From: Monosporascus cannonballus
Taxonomy: Eukaryota; Ascomycota; Sordariomycetes; Xylariales
NCBI GenBank assembly: GCA_004154925.1
Contig: QJNS01000208.1
Span: forward strand, 1-64,000
DNA length: 64,000 nucleotides
Reading direction: 5' to 3'
The notes beneath the pieces were generated by a model. That model was not told the origin of the DNA. It did not search any database and saw nothing but the letters and a program-made list of their open reading frames with translations. This document shows positions 1-12,727 of this stretch, piece after piece. The translations under genes and the position numbers were made by a program. The stretch's first letter is position 1. Each line of letters starts with the position of its first letter.

Positions 1-399
1 GGCCCGCCCCCCCCCCCCCCCCCAAATCAGATCCTCTCTTTGTATCGTATATTTTCTGTATCTTACATGGTACTGAACGCCTTTTTCGTGCTTTCAATCA
101 ATCCCTCCTATTTCTCAGTGGGCTTGGTCTTGTTACCATTGTTCGTTGCGCCACAATAGTTTGCGTGCTTGCTGAGCCTCCAGAATTCGGCCTCTCGTCT
201 CTTTGCTTCATTCTGCTCGATATAATATCCGGCTAGAGAGCCTAGTCTTAGCTAGGCCGGCTCAAAGATGATAGTTTCGTGTCTTTGCTGATCGTTGCAT
301 ACCCGCTCGCAAGACCCTTCTCCGTCACTAGGCTCCCGCTTTGCTTGAGGTTTCCGCTCTGCGCTGCCTGCTCGAGCTTTCTCGAGTCCCCGAGTGACC
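1..399. other. 5' flank of the GH47 gene
   Basis: Non-coding flank. It opens with a run of 17 C (7-23). A TATA-like string (TATAATAT, 221-228) lies about 180 bp before the ATG at 400, and the stretch between is CT-rich, as in many filamentous-fungal leaders. No upstream gene is visible. Confidence 0.5.
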
Positions 400-3300
400 A
401 TGCTGCGCTTACGAAGATATCGATACTTTGTTCTGGCTGCCGCCATTGTGCTGTTTCTTTTATACAGAGTCTCGCAGAACAGCGACCCGTGGGACTCGCT
501 CGGCGGAAAGCTTTCGTCCACAAAGCCACCAAACTCCAATACCGACTACACTACGACTTTCGACGAGAACGAGACGATAGAAAAGATCAAAAACCCCACG
601 CACGGAAACCATGGCGCGTCCGGGTCCCATGTAAAGGACGGGCATGCGGATACGGACGCAGAGAGGGAACTCAACAAGATCAAGATACCGGAGCTGAAGG
701 AGGAGGATGATGATGATGATGATGTCTCAGACGGTGTCTCGGGAGGAGGCAGCCGACGTCCCCCGACTAAGCCGACTCCGGAAAAGGAAGATGAAAAGAA
801 GGACGACGAAGATGAAGGTGGTGCGGATGATGCGACGCCTGCTAAGACCACTCCCGCGCCTGTGATCGACATCCCAGATAGGAAGGTCAACTATGACAAC
901 AAAGGTGGCTTCGATGAGGAGGATACTGTCACAACCACCACAGCTATACATTGGAAGAAGGTGCCCGAACATTTCCCTGTCCCCACCGAGTCCATCATTC
1001 CTCTTCCGACCAGGAAGCCGGAGAAGATCCCCACTATACAGCATCAGTTCAAACAGGAGTCGGCCGAAGCCCGGGAGAAGCGCCTGGCCCGTCTCCGCAT
1101 GGTGGAGGCAGAAGCGAGGCGGGCCTGGGCTGGCTACAAGAAATACGCCTGGATGCACGATGAGCTGTCCCCTGTTTCTAAGAAATTCCGGGACCCCTTT
1201 TGCGGCTGGGCTGCCACCCTCGTCGATTCGCTCGACACCTTATGGATTATGGGCATGAAGGACGAATTCGAGGATGCGGTCAAAGCTGTCGGCGACATTG
1301 ACTTCACGACGTCATCGCGCAGTGAGATCCCCGTCTTCGAGACTACTATCCGTTATCTAGGAGGCCTAATTGCCGCGTATGATGTGAGCGGCGGTAAGGC
1401 AGGAGGCTACACCGTCTTGTTGGACAAGGCCGTCGAACTAGCTGAGATCCTCATGGGAGTGTTCGACACTCCCAATCGGATGCCGGTTCTGTACTACAAT
1501 TGGAAGCCCGACTTCGCGTCTCTACCGAAACGCGCCTCAACCGGTGCCGGGCTGGCAGAGCTTGGGTCCTTGTCGATGGAGTTCACGCGGCTCGCACAAC
1601 TCACCAAGGATAACAAGTATTACGACGCCGTGGCACGTATCACAGACGCTCTGTACGACTGGCAAAAGCGCGGGACGTCAATCCCGGGCATCTTCCCTGA
1701 CCGCGTCGACGCCAGTGGATGCAATAGAACTGCGGAGGCAGAACTGGCTTCTCAGAGAGCCGCCGAACTTGCTGAGCCTCAAGAGGTCCTGGATGACTCC
1801 TCTGGGAGCCGCCCTATCAGACCTTTTGGCGACAAGACGGATATTAGTAGCAGTTACCAGGGGCCCCGTCACGAGCAGGGACCGAATTCTGATAGCAATC
1901 AGGGTGAATCTGAGTTAGGTGGACTTCGGCCATTGAAGAGGTGGTCGGACGCCGGGGAGGAGAAGGTATTAGACGAATCACTGACGGTCCCGAGCAAGAC
2001 TTTTGAGGATGAAGAAGGAGTCCCGTTCACCCCTAAGCAATTATCTCCTCCAAACCAAGCGAGGTCTCCGGGGCAGGCTGAATGCGTGCCTCAGGGACTG
2101 ACGGCCGGTCATTATGGGCTGGAGTCCTACAGCATGGGCGGCGCACAGGATAGCGCGTATGAATATTTCCCCAAACAGTACTTACTCCTCGGCGGTTTGG
2201 AGCCGAAGTACCGAACCATGCATCTGAAAGTTGTCGAAGCCGTCAAGCAATCGCTGCTATTCCGCCCAATGGTTCCCGACGACCGCGACATGCTCTTCTC
2301 GGCTAAGATCACCACGAGGGGAGACTTCCCGAACGACGCCGTCACCGAGTTCGAAATCGCGCACCTGACTTGCTTTCTTGGCGGAATGTTCGGCCTGGGC
2401 GGAAAGATCTTCGACCAGCCGATGGACGTCGAGATCGGCAAGAAGCTCGCCGACGGCTGCGTCTGGGCGTACGAGTCGACGCCCAGCGGCATCATGCCCG
2501 AGGGTGCTAGCGCCGTACCGTGCGAGTCGGTCAATAATTGCCATTGGAACGAGACGGTTTGGTGGCGAGTCCTTGACCCGCTTGCTGATACGCGCGATGA
2601 GCAGCTGGCGGACTATAACGCACGAAAGGAGGAGCTCCAGGCGATAAAGGCCCAGCAAGAAAAGAGGAAAAAGTTGGCTGCCGAAGCTAAGAATGGAGTC
2701 GCCGTCGGCACCGGAGGCGAGGATGAATCAAGCAAGGAGCACATTGCCGGCTCGGGCGACGCGGGCTGGGGGGACAAGGTTACGGATGAGGATGACGAGA
2801 GCCACAGTGTAGGCGGGAGCACATCTAAGCTGCGGGAGGGCAGGATTACCGGCCGTAGTGCGCCCGAGACCAATGCCGAAGATGTACGAGAGAGGCGAAG
2901 CACCGAAATCGAGCAAGCGTTGCATTCCGATGGCCATGTCGAGAAGCGGCTGCCGCCACCTCCGCCGGAGAAAAACGCGGATCGATCGAAACTCGGAGGC
3001 GCTCCGGCTTCTGATGATACATCCACGCCGACGAAGACCACGAATCTGAAAGATGCCCTGGACATGAATGAAGGCAACACGATCGAGCGCGACGCCGATC
3101 AAAAACCTCTTCAAGTCGAACCTATCATAGATGACCCTGCTCGTCCTCAGTCGCACAAGGAGTACGTCCAACAGCGGATCGAAACCGAGAGAATACCACC
3201 TGGCTTTTCGAACGTGCTGTTCCCGAACTATATCCTTCGGTAAGTCCTATGTTGTGCTTGCTACTAATCCTCGTCCTCGCTTTCCCCATTATGTTGGCCT

Positions 3301-3644
3301 ATCCGGTCACTATCTTCGATGTTCTACTGACACATCACATCTCCTTTAGGCCTGAAGCAATCGAATCCGTCTGGTACATGTACCGCATCACGGGTGACGC
3401 GACATGGCAGGACAAGGGATGGAGGATGTTCGAGGCCATCATACGCAACACGCAGACGGAAGTAGGCCACTCAGCCATCAACAACGTCATGTCTCCCAAC
3501 CCGAGCAAAACAAACGAGATGGAGAGCTTCTGGATCGCCGAGACGCTCAAGTACTTCTATCTGCTCTACTCGGCGCCCGACCTTATGAGCTTGGATGAAT
3601 GGGTCCTCAATACCGAGGCGCACTTTTTCAAGCGCCCAACCTGA
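400..3644 (+). CDS. GH47 class I alpha-1,2-mannosidase, Golgi/ER type II membrane protein
   Basis: Two exons, 400..3239 and 3350..3644 (1044 aa). The 110-nt intron has GTAAGT, a CTGAC branch and TTTAG. The start is the first ATG (400); the open frame extends only two codons upstream, from a GTG. Residues about 9-22 form one N-terminal membrane anchor, followed by an acidic Asp/Glu/Lys/Pro-rich stem to about residue 215, then the GH47 domain. Family motifs in order: [16 protein letters not shown] (E314); AQDSAYEYF (D584); [22 protein letters not shown] (E949); [21 protein letters not shown] (T1035, the Ca2+-binding Thr). E314, D584 and E949 sit where the three family catalytic acids lie. GH47 enzymes trim alpha-1,2-mannose from N-glycans in the secretory pathway. 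Oddity: the domain is split by two charged low-complexity insertions (about 445-570 and 735-935), so it is about twice the length of a compact family member. Golgi trimming versus an ERAD role is not resolved. Confidence 0.93.
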
Positions 3645-4988
3645 GGTTTTGGATGAATTTTTTTTCCCGCTTCTGATGCCACATGCATCACTCGTTATAT
3701 TCCACCCTCGGGCATGCGGAACATACTGGCGGAGCATATTGATACTAACTGGGTGCCGGTCCCAACCGAGGCTTCTGTTATCTGTACAAATGTGGCTTAT
3801 TGTAGGTACATATCAGACTCCGGATCGCATGTCTGGAGAGTTGCTCAACAGAGGAAGCCCCCATCGTCGTTTGAAAGCCAAGCGGCAGCTAGCTCGGGTT
3901 TTCTATTACTCGCCAGCATAGTGCATTGCTTGGCGTCAGACTCCATGATGGGTAGCGCCTCGACCAGGCCTCCGTGCCTCTATTCGCGGAGGCGAGAAGC
4001 GCGTGCTCCTCTCCTAGTGCGCGCATGATCCTTCCGATGTTCGGATAACCGGCGCAGCAACTTGGGACGGGGAATCGAAGTGATTGAACAGGCGAACAGT
4101 CCGGCCCCTTACGTGACAAACAGCTGTGCATCCCTTACCTCGCTCGCATGCCTCGCTCTACTTCCCGACGCGAGTCTTGCTGTTGGCCCGTGAGTGAGTG
4201 AGTGTAGGTGGCGCGTCCTTGGGAAGCCAACACTTACCTATCTGCATGCATCGGAGTTGAAATTAGTAACAGCAGCGGGAACAGCACCCCATGCATGCAG
4301 TTGGTAATGCGCATGTAGTTAGCGCTGGGATGATTCGGAAACCAATTTTAGATGTTGGTGAAAGACTTACATAGGCCGACTGAGGTATCCGCTCTAACGG
4401 TAAGGCGACATCCCCCGGGGAGGGTTAGGGTACTGTAAGCAGCAGGCGGTGGGCTAACAAACCCGTGGATTGGGTAGATGTAAGGGTAACCTTCATCGCG
4501 TCCGTGGGATATCGAGTTTCCGTTTACAAGAAGCCCTTGTTCTAACGAAGCCGGACGAATCAAGAAGCGCTGCGCTTATCTGATCCATCCCAGAGCAACG
4601 ATTAGGGCTGACATAACATAGGTCTAGTTAGTTTATTTGTGGTATCCGCCAAGCAAGGTCTAACCCGCTAATTTTTTCACGTGCGGACTCCCTTGCATGA
4701 CGGGCCAATGGCTTCCCGGGGGGCTGAGGCTGAGCTGCATCCATAGATAGGCATTTAGCATACCTAGTAGGTATGTTTGTAGCGACCGCACAAACCACCA
4801 CTGCGGGCTGCGGCTGGGGCTGCAGCTGCCGAAGGTCCGGGTTGAGTTATTTTTGGGCTGCTCGGCCTCCGGATGCCCTCGCTTCCGTCGCTCTGTGCTG
4901 GCGCTGGCAGTGCCTAACGGAGCGCACACAGGGAAGATTGGGCGTGTGGATTGAAGATATACGGTAGCGGTGATGGTGTTTCCTTTGA
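3645..4988. other. intergenic region, no gene seen
   Basis: Region of ordinary base composition between the mannosidase stop and the cupredoxin promoter. Open frames here have no recognisable domain and no consistent splice structure. There is a short GTGA run near 4190. Confidence 0.5.
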
Positions 4989-4997
4989 TATATAAAA
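4989..4997 (+). promoter_or_regulatory. TATA box of the cupredoxin gene
   Basis: TATATAAAA lies 285 bp before the ATG at 5274. It is followed by a pyrimidine-rich leader with a repeated TTTCTCCTA / TTTCTCATTTC motif (about 5090-5130), the usual arrangement of a strongly expressed fungal gene. Confidence 0.6.
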
Positions 4998-5273
4998 GGT
5001 GGGAGACTCGCGATATTAGAGTCGTTTTGTTCCGCATCATCAGCTTCGGCAACGGATTTCGGAAAGCAACAAGCGACAACATCTTTTCTCGTTTCTCCTA
5101 TTTCTCATTTCTCCTATTTCTCATTTCCTTATTTCCTGCATCTTCTCCTAGGTCGCATCCAGTTTTCGCATCTTGATAACGGACACCCTATAGACAAACA
5201 CCATCAACCCCCTGCCTGGAAATTAGACTTGCCGCAATTCCCGCAATCCATCAATAATATTAATATCTCCAAA

Positions 5274-5855
5274 ATGTTCGCCACCACCAAGAACCTCGCC
5301 ACCATCCTGCTCGCCGCCGCGGCGGCCATCACAGTCTCCGCGGCACCCACGGCGACTTCCGGGGGCGCCCAGAAGCTGCCCTCGCGCACGACGGGCGACG
5401 AGCCGGCCGTGACCCACACGGTGGCGGCGGGCCGCGGCGGCCTGCTCGAGTTCCAGCCGTTCAACATCGAGGCGGAGCCGGGAGAGGTGATCGAGTTCCA
5501 CTTCGGGCCCCGGAGCCACAGCGTGGTGCAGTCGTCGTTCGAGGAGCCGTGCGTGCAGCTGGCGGGCGGGTTCAACTCCGGGTTCAACTTCGCCGTCGAG
5601 GAGGGCCAGGCCGAGAACGTCTACCAGTTCACCGTCAAGGACGACAAGCCCATCTGGTTCTTCTGCGGCCAGGCCGCCCACTGCTCCACCGGCATGGTCG
5701 GCAGCGTCAACCAGGTCGTCGACTCGGGCAACACCATCGACGCCTTCATCGTCAAGGCGCGCACCTTCCAGGGCAACGCCACGCTGCTGGACGAGAGCGC
5801 CGGGGACGTCGACGGCAAGGTCCTGCCGAACCCCGATCCCCTTGCCGGGTTCTAG
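5274..5855 (+). CDS. secreted cupredoxin (extracellular serine-rich-protein family)
   Basis: Single exon, 193 aa. The ATG at 5274 opens a clear signal peptide (about residues 1-23: MFATTKNL, an Ala-rich core, then AAP). The mature part is one cupredoxin fold: HSVVQSSFEEPC (H82, C93) and WFFCGQAAHCSTGM (C131, H136, M141). His, then Cys-x4-His-x4-Met, is the blue-copper ligand set, so type-1 copper binding is likely. Fungal relatives are secreted or wall-associated. Many have a Ser-rich, GPI-anchored tail, but this protein stops soon after the domain at LAGF and so is probably released. Codon use is very G/C-rich at third positions, and a TATA box and CT-rich leader suggest strong expression. 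The physiological partner is not predictable. Confidence 0.9.
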   Translation: MFATTKNLATILLAAAAAITVSAAPTATSGGAQKLPSRTTGDEPAVTHTVAAGRGGLLEFQPFNIEAEPGEVIEFHFGPRSHSVVQSSFEEPCVQLAGGFNSGFNFAVEEGQAENVYQFTVKDDKPIWFFCGQAAHCSTGMVGSVNQVVDSGNTIDAFIVKARTFQGNATLLDESAGDVDGKVLPNPDPLAGF

Positions 5856-6425
5856 AGTCTAGGACGCCGGGCGTGATAGTGGGGGGAGGATGGGGCCGGA
5901 GACTATTAACTCCTGGGTGTCGAGTATCCGGCTTCATTCTTCGTGAATTATGCCCTGGTCGTAGCGGAGGGTCAGGGTTTCTTTTTTACTATTTCTTTTC
6001 CTTCTACTGCTTGCATTGGGCGGAGTTGATTCACTAGGTCGCATTTTCTGGCTTGCGCGTTCATTATCAAACCAATATCATTCCGTTCATTGTCCGCTTT
6101 CACAACATATGTTGTTAGGTGCCCAGTGACCGATTTCGAGGCGGAAAAATGTGATAGTCTCGTCTATATGTGACAAGCCCTAGATGGCCTGTCAACGGCC
6201 TTTCCATTTTTCCAGAAGAGGAAACCTAAACGCCGGTGGCTTGTCTTTCTATATGGCGACACGGACAAAAATCACGCAAGTGACTCTGAGGGGACTCATA
6301 TATATGTACTTATAGAGGTTGAGTGATTGTAAGGCCATCATCCATGGGCCTTCCTAGGGCGGTTGGGACGTGATAAAACGGTGTAGATGTGAATGGCTAT
6401 CCATAGAGCAAAGGGTACAGCCAAA

Positions 6426-6450
6426 AAATAATAATAATAATAATAATAAA
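6426..6450. repeat. (AAT)8 microsatellite
   Basis: Eight uninterrupted trinucleotide units of ATA/AAT within an A-rich stretch in the gene-poor region. It would read as poly-Asn in one frame, which explains a spurious short frame here. Confidence 0.85.
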
Positions 6451-7289
6451 ATTTTGAAGCGCTGTGAGGGGTGGGATTCTCTTCAACAGGTCAACGGGGA
6501 CGATTCTGGATATGGAAGCGAAGTTTCCTTAAGGTGGACCGAGGCGGTGCGGATATGCTATGGTGGAATGACCTCCGAACAGAACGGATTATACGACGAT
6601 TCCAGATTCTTCCTTCCGGAAACCTTTAGGAGAGGGAGATAGAGTGTAGCCCCAGTCGCCGTCGAGGATGATCAGGTATGGGCCTAGTCTAAAAGAGGTG
6701 ATATACGAGAATTCATAGTGTCCCGCCATAGCGTGGGGCTCCGCATTTTCCGGCATCATTCAGATTCGATATATATATGCAACACAGGCAGACAGGCAAG
6801 CCAAAGGAAAAAGTCAGCCTGAACATTTATATGTCCCCGACCGCACACGGTCTCACAGTAACGGGAGCGACAATGGCACTAAACTTTGAATAGCAATATA
6901 CTCCACAAAGGGTCGAATTCATATAATTGATTGGTAGGCGAGGTTCCATATTTTCAGGTGCACGAACCGTAAATGCAGTTACCAGTCCCTGTGGGATCTT
7001 ATGGCAGTTAGGGACATATGTGAGCGGTGTTACGGAGCCACTTCTCCGTGATGGTCGACCATAGCTCTCAGGCTTAGACAGGAATAGAGACATGTGGTGG
7101 CATGAGCAGGGGGAACAATGGGCAGTTGAATAGACTACGGCGCCGCTCAGACTAGGCGGCCGTCCGTATCCGGGGGGAATGTGACCTTACCTAGGAGAAG
7201 CTGCCATTCCGTGCCTGGCGCGGCTCTTAGCCTTGACATCACTCTCTCGGTAGATGAGCGGGGAGCTTCCAGCACCTCGCAACCCAAGA

Positions 7290-7396
7290 AAGCCCGCGGG
7301 GGATGGGGTAACTGTCCTTGCAGTCCGAGAAAACCCGGGGGGGTATGGGGTAGCTGCCATTGCAATCCGAGTAAGGCTGCGGGGAATTGGGTAGCT
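7290..7396. repeat. degenerate 41-bp tandem repeat, about 2.6 copies
   Basis: Units start near 7290, 7330 and 7372 (the last partial). Shared core: G-run, ATGGGGTA, CTG, CC, TTGCA, TCCGAG. The units differ by several substitutions, so this is an old duplication. Not recognised as a transposon fragment. Confidence 0.65.
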
Positions 7397-10055
7397 CTCG
7401 CTTTGATCTTTGGCGGGACCTCGGCCGTGGTGCGCTGCAAAGCCCCCTTTTATGGAGTTCGGCCTGTCGTCAAACTTACTGCCAAGTTAGCGCGACTCCT
7501 GCAAGCCTCTTTCACTATGTCTTTAACTATCCCACTGCCAAAGGCGTCTCATGATAACAGCGCCGCCCTCAGTGCCCATCACAGCACAAGGACTTCGGAT
7601 ACCTTCTGGTTTTCAGCTACGCTACTTAGCAAGTCCCGGGGAAACGGAAGGTTCAGCGGACGCCCGTACAAAGATGTTCCAGGTTGAATGAACAGCGTCT
7701 CCAGAGGATTGTTTTGGAATCCCGGAGAGTGGGCCATCACCCCATTATGGCTCAAGCTCGTATTTGGCTGTATATGCTGCATTCCCGAGATTGTGGAAAC
7801 TCAGGGGACAAAGCGAGCGCCGTCAAGTGTTCAGGTAGGATTAGAACGGCAGTTCTGGTTCCTGACGCTTAGGTTGCCGGGTCCTACGTTGACTATGGAC
7901 TCGTCGTAGTATCCGGGCTACCTCTTGTATAATATGGGGCTACTTCGGAGACTGATGTAACGGATTGACGGAGAATGCATGTCATGAAAGAGACACATCG
8001 TTAGGAGTTACAAGCCTTCAGATATACATATTTCCCCGTATTAGATCGTCTGGGGACAATATCTAAAATCTGGGGCCGTCTATAGCCGATGAAGGGTTTG
8101 GTGATGCAATTAGTGTAGACATCTTATATGGGTGAGGACGTCGTTCAAGAGACTGGGGATGCTCTCCGCCTCGCATAGGAAACTGACGAGCAGATGCGGT
8201 GTTCCCCCTCAGCCTCAACCACATCCAAGCGCTTATTGTCGCCTTAGAAAAGCGAAGGAGGGTTCGAGTTAAATCCCAAGTGACGACCTGAAGATCAGTC
8301 AGTACGAGGTAAGATCAACATTCCTGGCTGACTTTTTGCCAGTCAGTTATCATCGGAACGTTTTTAACCGTACCAAATCGCTAACCACACGGGGCATTAA
8401 CCGCATTGGGTGATGGGGCCCACCTCATACCCAACCCCCGATTGAGTATGGGAAATCGCGCAATTTTCACTTCCACAGACCTCTTGTAATAGTGCAGCGC
8501 TTGACGCAACACAGCAGCAGAAACATGTCAAGCAACACATTAATATATATAGCAATTGCAATTGAAAAACCTTTTGGTTTGAAGCCTTTTTTTTTTCTTT
8601 AGATACATCTTCGGAAAAGATTTATTTCCGAATTACCGGCCGCCTATTGCCCCGATGGTCCGGGAGATCCCCTCTTGCGTTGTTGTTGATGTCCCTATTG
8701 GTATAATGGCAGAAAAGGATATTAACGCGTTGGATTGATACAAAAGACCCCTTGGCAGTGAAATAGTGGAATCTCCGATATAAACTATGGGGGTGGATGT
8801 GCGTTACTGCTTATTGCCAAAATGCAGTTAATGTCAAGTGTGATTGGCGATTTGATATGGGTGTGGTTAAACGTTTTGTTATCATGAGCTTCGGATCTTT
8901 TTCCCCTTTCCATATCGTCAGGCGTCGTGAGGCTCTTTTGTGGATGGTCTAAGCTTTCTGGACAAGGTCTTAGTTCTGCCACTAACAGGCGCTACGGGGG
9001 AATGGCCGATAGTCAAGCCGAGTAAAAATTCTTAAGCCGAGCGAAACCGCTGATGTTACGCGGTCGGTTTTTGTGTCTTCTCGGAGAAGGGAAGCGTGGC
9101 GTTGGGTTTACTCGATGAATTATATTGCAGAAATCTTCTTATCTACTCAATCTCCGCCCCAACGCGCTCTTACGCACGTGAATCTAGTATGAGACATCGT
9201 ATAACCTCTAATATTGGAAGAAACGAATAAAAAAGAGCCTCAGTCGTTCAGCTTGTGCCTTGCATATCTCGGATGTCGGGGACTTTGGGGGCAATTCGCC
9301 CCAACTTCCAGCTCCAGCCGTGGTTCTGAATTTTATTTGGTCATACCTGAGGGCTAACAGAGCCAGACGGAACCCTAGAGCATACTAACGATTGGAGAAT
9401 ATGGAGTATGCGGAGACGCCGATCTGGGCAAGCTGGGGAACGCTATCAGCAACCTATCACTGTCCCCGATCTTCGGAATTCTGCAGTCGAACACGGACTC
9501 TTGCCCCTGTCAAACCTCCCCCCCCCAATGCTGACAGCCACTTATCAGACCTGTTGGAAGGGCCCCGTGGCATTCCCCGCAAGATACTAGTATAGGAAAA
9601 GCTTCCCCAGACTAGCTACGTCTTTCGGCGGGTTGCCTGAAATTTTCATCATGTAAAAGCCGGGGCCGTCGATGAAGCCAAGTTGCTAGCCTTTGATAAA
9701 GAAGGCTGTGCTTGAGTTAAGGAAGCTCACTCTTTTCAATATCATCTTGATATTATGCGGCTCCAGCGGAGCGCCGGCACTTAGAAGGAGTTTGGCTACC
9801 CACCCACCGCAGGCCAGATCAGTCCCTTGGGGCGGCTACATTAAGCTCGCGGTCCGCAACTCAATCCCCTGCGGCCGGGTTGATCTCTATCTTCCCTTTA
9901 TCCTTCCAGTTCATCCGTCCCCTGGTTAACATCGCGGCGCGGCACAGCCAAAACCTCAACTACTATCGTGTAGTCGGAGAGTCTACGGACTCGAGACGGG
10001 TTGTTCGAATACCAATCGTTACACGCAGAGGGCTATTCATATCCGAGATAAGAGG

Positions 10056-11749
10056 ATGGATAGCAAAGTCGACCCGGAGGCCATGGAGCCTGGCTCGCTC
10101 GAAAAGGCGATGTCCAACACTGCCGGCGAGATCAGTCTCGATCGGAACAATCAGCTGGAGCGGGGGCTTAAGAGCCGACACATTCAGTTCCTCGCCCTCG
10201 GGGGAGCGTGCGTTACATGCCCCCTTTCTCTGGCAGTGCCTGAACCCAACCGCTAACTCGTCTCAGCATCGGAACCGGTCTCTTCATCGGCTCGGGTTCG
10301 ATCTTGGCCACCGTCGGTCCCGCGCCCCTGTTTATGGCCTACGTATCCATGATGTTCGTCGTCTACGTCGTGATGAACGACCTCGGCGAAATGGTCACTT
10401 ACCTCCCGTTAAGGGGTATCTCGATCCCGTACTTCGTGGCGCGCTTCCTCGACCCCAGCTTGGCCTTCGCCATGGGCTACAACTACTGGTACGCGTACGC
10501 CATGCTGGTGGCCGCCGAGGTCACGGCGGGCGCCATCATTATCCAGTACTGGACCGAGGCGGTCCCTGTGGCCGTCTGGATCGCGATACAGCTGGTCGTT
10601 ATACTGCTCTTGAACATCATCGCCGTGTCGTACTTCGGCGAGGCCGAGTTCTGGTTCGCGAGCATCAAGCTCATCACCATCATGGGGCTCATCATTCTCG
10701 GCTTCGTCATCATGCTAGGCGGCGGGCCGAACCACCAGCGCACCGGGTTCTGGTACTGGGAGGAGCCGGGCGCCTTCGTGCCGTACCTCGTTGCACCCGG
10801 CCCCACCAGTCGCTTCCTCGCCTACTGGACCGCCGTGATCAAGGCCGGGTTCGCCTTCATCACGTCGCCGGAGCTCATCGCCTTGTCGGCCGGCGAGACG
10901 GTGGCGCCGCGGCGCAACATCCCTAAGGCGGCGCGTCGCTTCGTATGGCGTCTCGCCGCGTTCTATGGGCTCGGGTCGCTCATCATCGGCGTCATCGTGC
11001 CGAGCGACGAGCCGCGTCTACTGTCTGGCGCGTCCGACGCCTCGGCAAGCCCCTTCGTCCTTGGCATCCAGCGCGCGGGCATCGGCGGCCTCAACCACGC
11101 CATCAACGCCGCCGTGCTGACGTCGGCCTGGTCCGCGGGCAACGCCTTCTGCTACTCCGGGTCGCGCATCCTGTACTCGATGGCCATCAACGGGCAGGCG
11201 CCGGCCTTCTTCGGCAAGACGACCAAGCGCGGCGTGCCGTGGGCGGCGGTGCTCGTGACTCTGGGCTTCGGCTGCCTCGGCTTCCTCAACGTCAGCAACA
11301 GCGGCGCCACTGTGTTCGCCTGGTTCACCAACATCTCGACCATCTCGGGCTTCATCGCCTGGGTCGTCATCCTCATCACGTACCTGCGGTTCCGCAAGGC
11401 CATGTCCTACAACGGTATGCTCGGGTCGCTGCCCTTCCGCACGCCGCTGCAGCCCTACGCCACCTGGTTCGTGCTCGCCTTCATCTCCCTCCTGACCCTG
11501 ACCAACGGCTACCCGGTCTTCTTCCCGAGCCGCTGGAACGTGTCGGACTTCCTCGCCGCCTACGTCACGCTGCCCATCTTCCTGGCGCTGTACGTCGGCC
11601 ACAAGATCTTCCGCCGCACCCGGCTCTGTATCCCCGTCGAGGATGTCGACGTACTCACCGGAAAGAAGGAGATGGACGAGTTAGAGGCCCTGGACGAGCC
11701 GCCGATTCCCAAGAACTGGCTCGAGAAGGTGTGGTTCTGGATTGCTTAA
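10056..11749 (+). CDS. amino-acid permease (APC superfamily, fungal YAT family)
   Basis: Two exons, 10056..10207 and 10267..11749 (544 aa). The 59-nt intron (GTGCGT..CTCAG) restores the family signature GGAIGTGLFIGSG across the junction, which fixes both the splice and the frame. A hydrophilic cytosolic N-terminus of about 40 residues (MDSKVDPEAMEPGSLEKAM) is followed by about 12 hydrophobic segments and a charged C-terminus ending EKVWFWIA. These are plasma-membrane proton symporters for amino acids. SASPFVLGI, TSAWSAGN and YSMAINGQAP resemble the dicarboxylic amino-acid (Dip5-like) branch, but substrate cannot be assigned by eye. Length is normal for the family. It is convergent with the Fig1-like gene. 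The ATG at 10056 is the first in frame with the hydrophilic N-terminus. Confidence 0.92.
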
Positions 11750-12727
11750 AGCGAAGCGAGTTGTCTTGTTTAGATCGGGAATTGGAAGGTTTGTATATAC
11801 ACTGGAATGATAAAGTTGTGAATACTTGACACGCATCACATTTCTTTGCACTGTAGAGTGGGATGAGACTCTCGACGAGTCGGTTGATTTGATTCAATTG
11901 ATCGATTCAATGAGGTCCCCTACCCAGTGGAATCCTCTGTGGCATTTCCTCCCACTATTTAGACGAGCCAATTTGCCACGCCCTAAAAAAAGCAATCCGA
12001 TAAAAACACGAGATAAAGTAGGTTCTCAGGTCCTCAGCCACTCTTTCTTTCATTTCCCCAGTACAACAAGATTCTATACACAGTACCGACCTTCGTACGA
12101 TCCCGTCACTCCGTTGGCATTCACACATACACAAATCATTATTCGCATTTCCATCCGCTTGCGCGCAAAGACAAGTCGTCCAGGTTTCTTTCCTTCATAT
12201 ACTCGCTTTGTCTCGTAGTCGACCGATCGTCTCAATCATTCACCCGTTTCCGCAAAACCTGGGTCGAGTCTCGACAATATCCATGCATGCAAGCATACCA
12301 CCCCTTTCCGCACAACTTCATTTGAATACCGGCCTGGTAAGATGATATATCCGGGCCGTCATGTTTTGCCAACGAGATGGGGAGACGCGACGTTAATGTG
12401 GGTGGAGGAAAAAGGACCACCCAAACATCAAAAAAAAAGCAAAGAACCACAAATATTCCTCTGTTAACTCCGGTCCCAGATGCTGGCGTATGTATGTCGA
12501 TCGGAAATAGGTAAGGGGAGTGGGTTCGGGGCGGAAGAGTGCCGCGCATCGTGATAAATGCACCGTGACTCTTTCCCAGGGCGTCATGTCATATACAAGG
12601 ATCCGTTCTCCCGGCCCCGTCCGGGCCCCTAGTCATCACTCGTAAATCTTTCTTCCCATTTCTTCCTTATTTTCTGGTTCTTCTCCCCCCTTATGTCGTT
12701 TCGTCTGCAGCCCTCATTAGGCCCAGA
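11750..12727. other. convergent intergenic region (two 3' UTRs)
   Basis: About 980 bp between the stop codons of the permease (+) and the Fig1-like gene (-). Nothing coding is supported. The 130-codon frame at 11826-12218 is low-complexity and has no motif. AT-rich patches near 11800 and 12000 could carry poly(A) signals. Confidence 0.45.

Larger units (their letters stand above)
5856..10055. other. 4.2-kb gene-poor stretch
   Basis: No gene supported. Several open frames of 60-168 codons exist (for example 7181-7687 +, 7147-7440 -), but none has family motifs, a credible start context or splice sites joining it to a neighbour. Composition is normal for the window, without the CpA loss seen further on. 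It contains the AAT microsatellite and the 41-bp tandem repeat listed separately, and it ends in the permease promoter region. Confidence 0.5.

Noticed and set aside
7181..7687. 168-codon open frame
   Set aside because: Its repeated Gly/Trp/Cys pattern is produced by the G-rich tandem repeat; no start context, splice or domain support.
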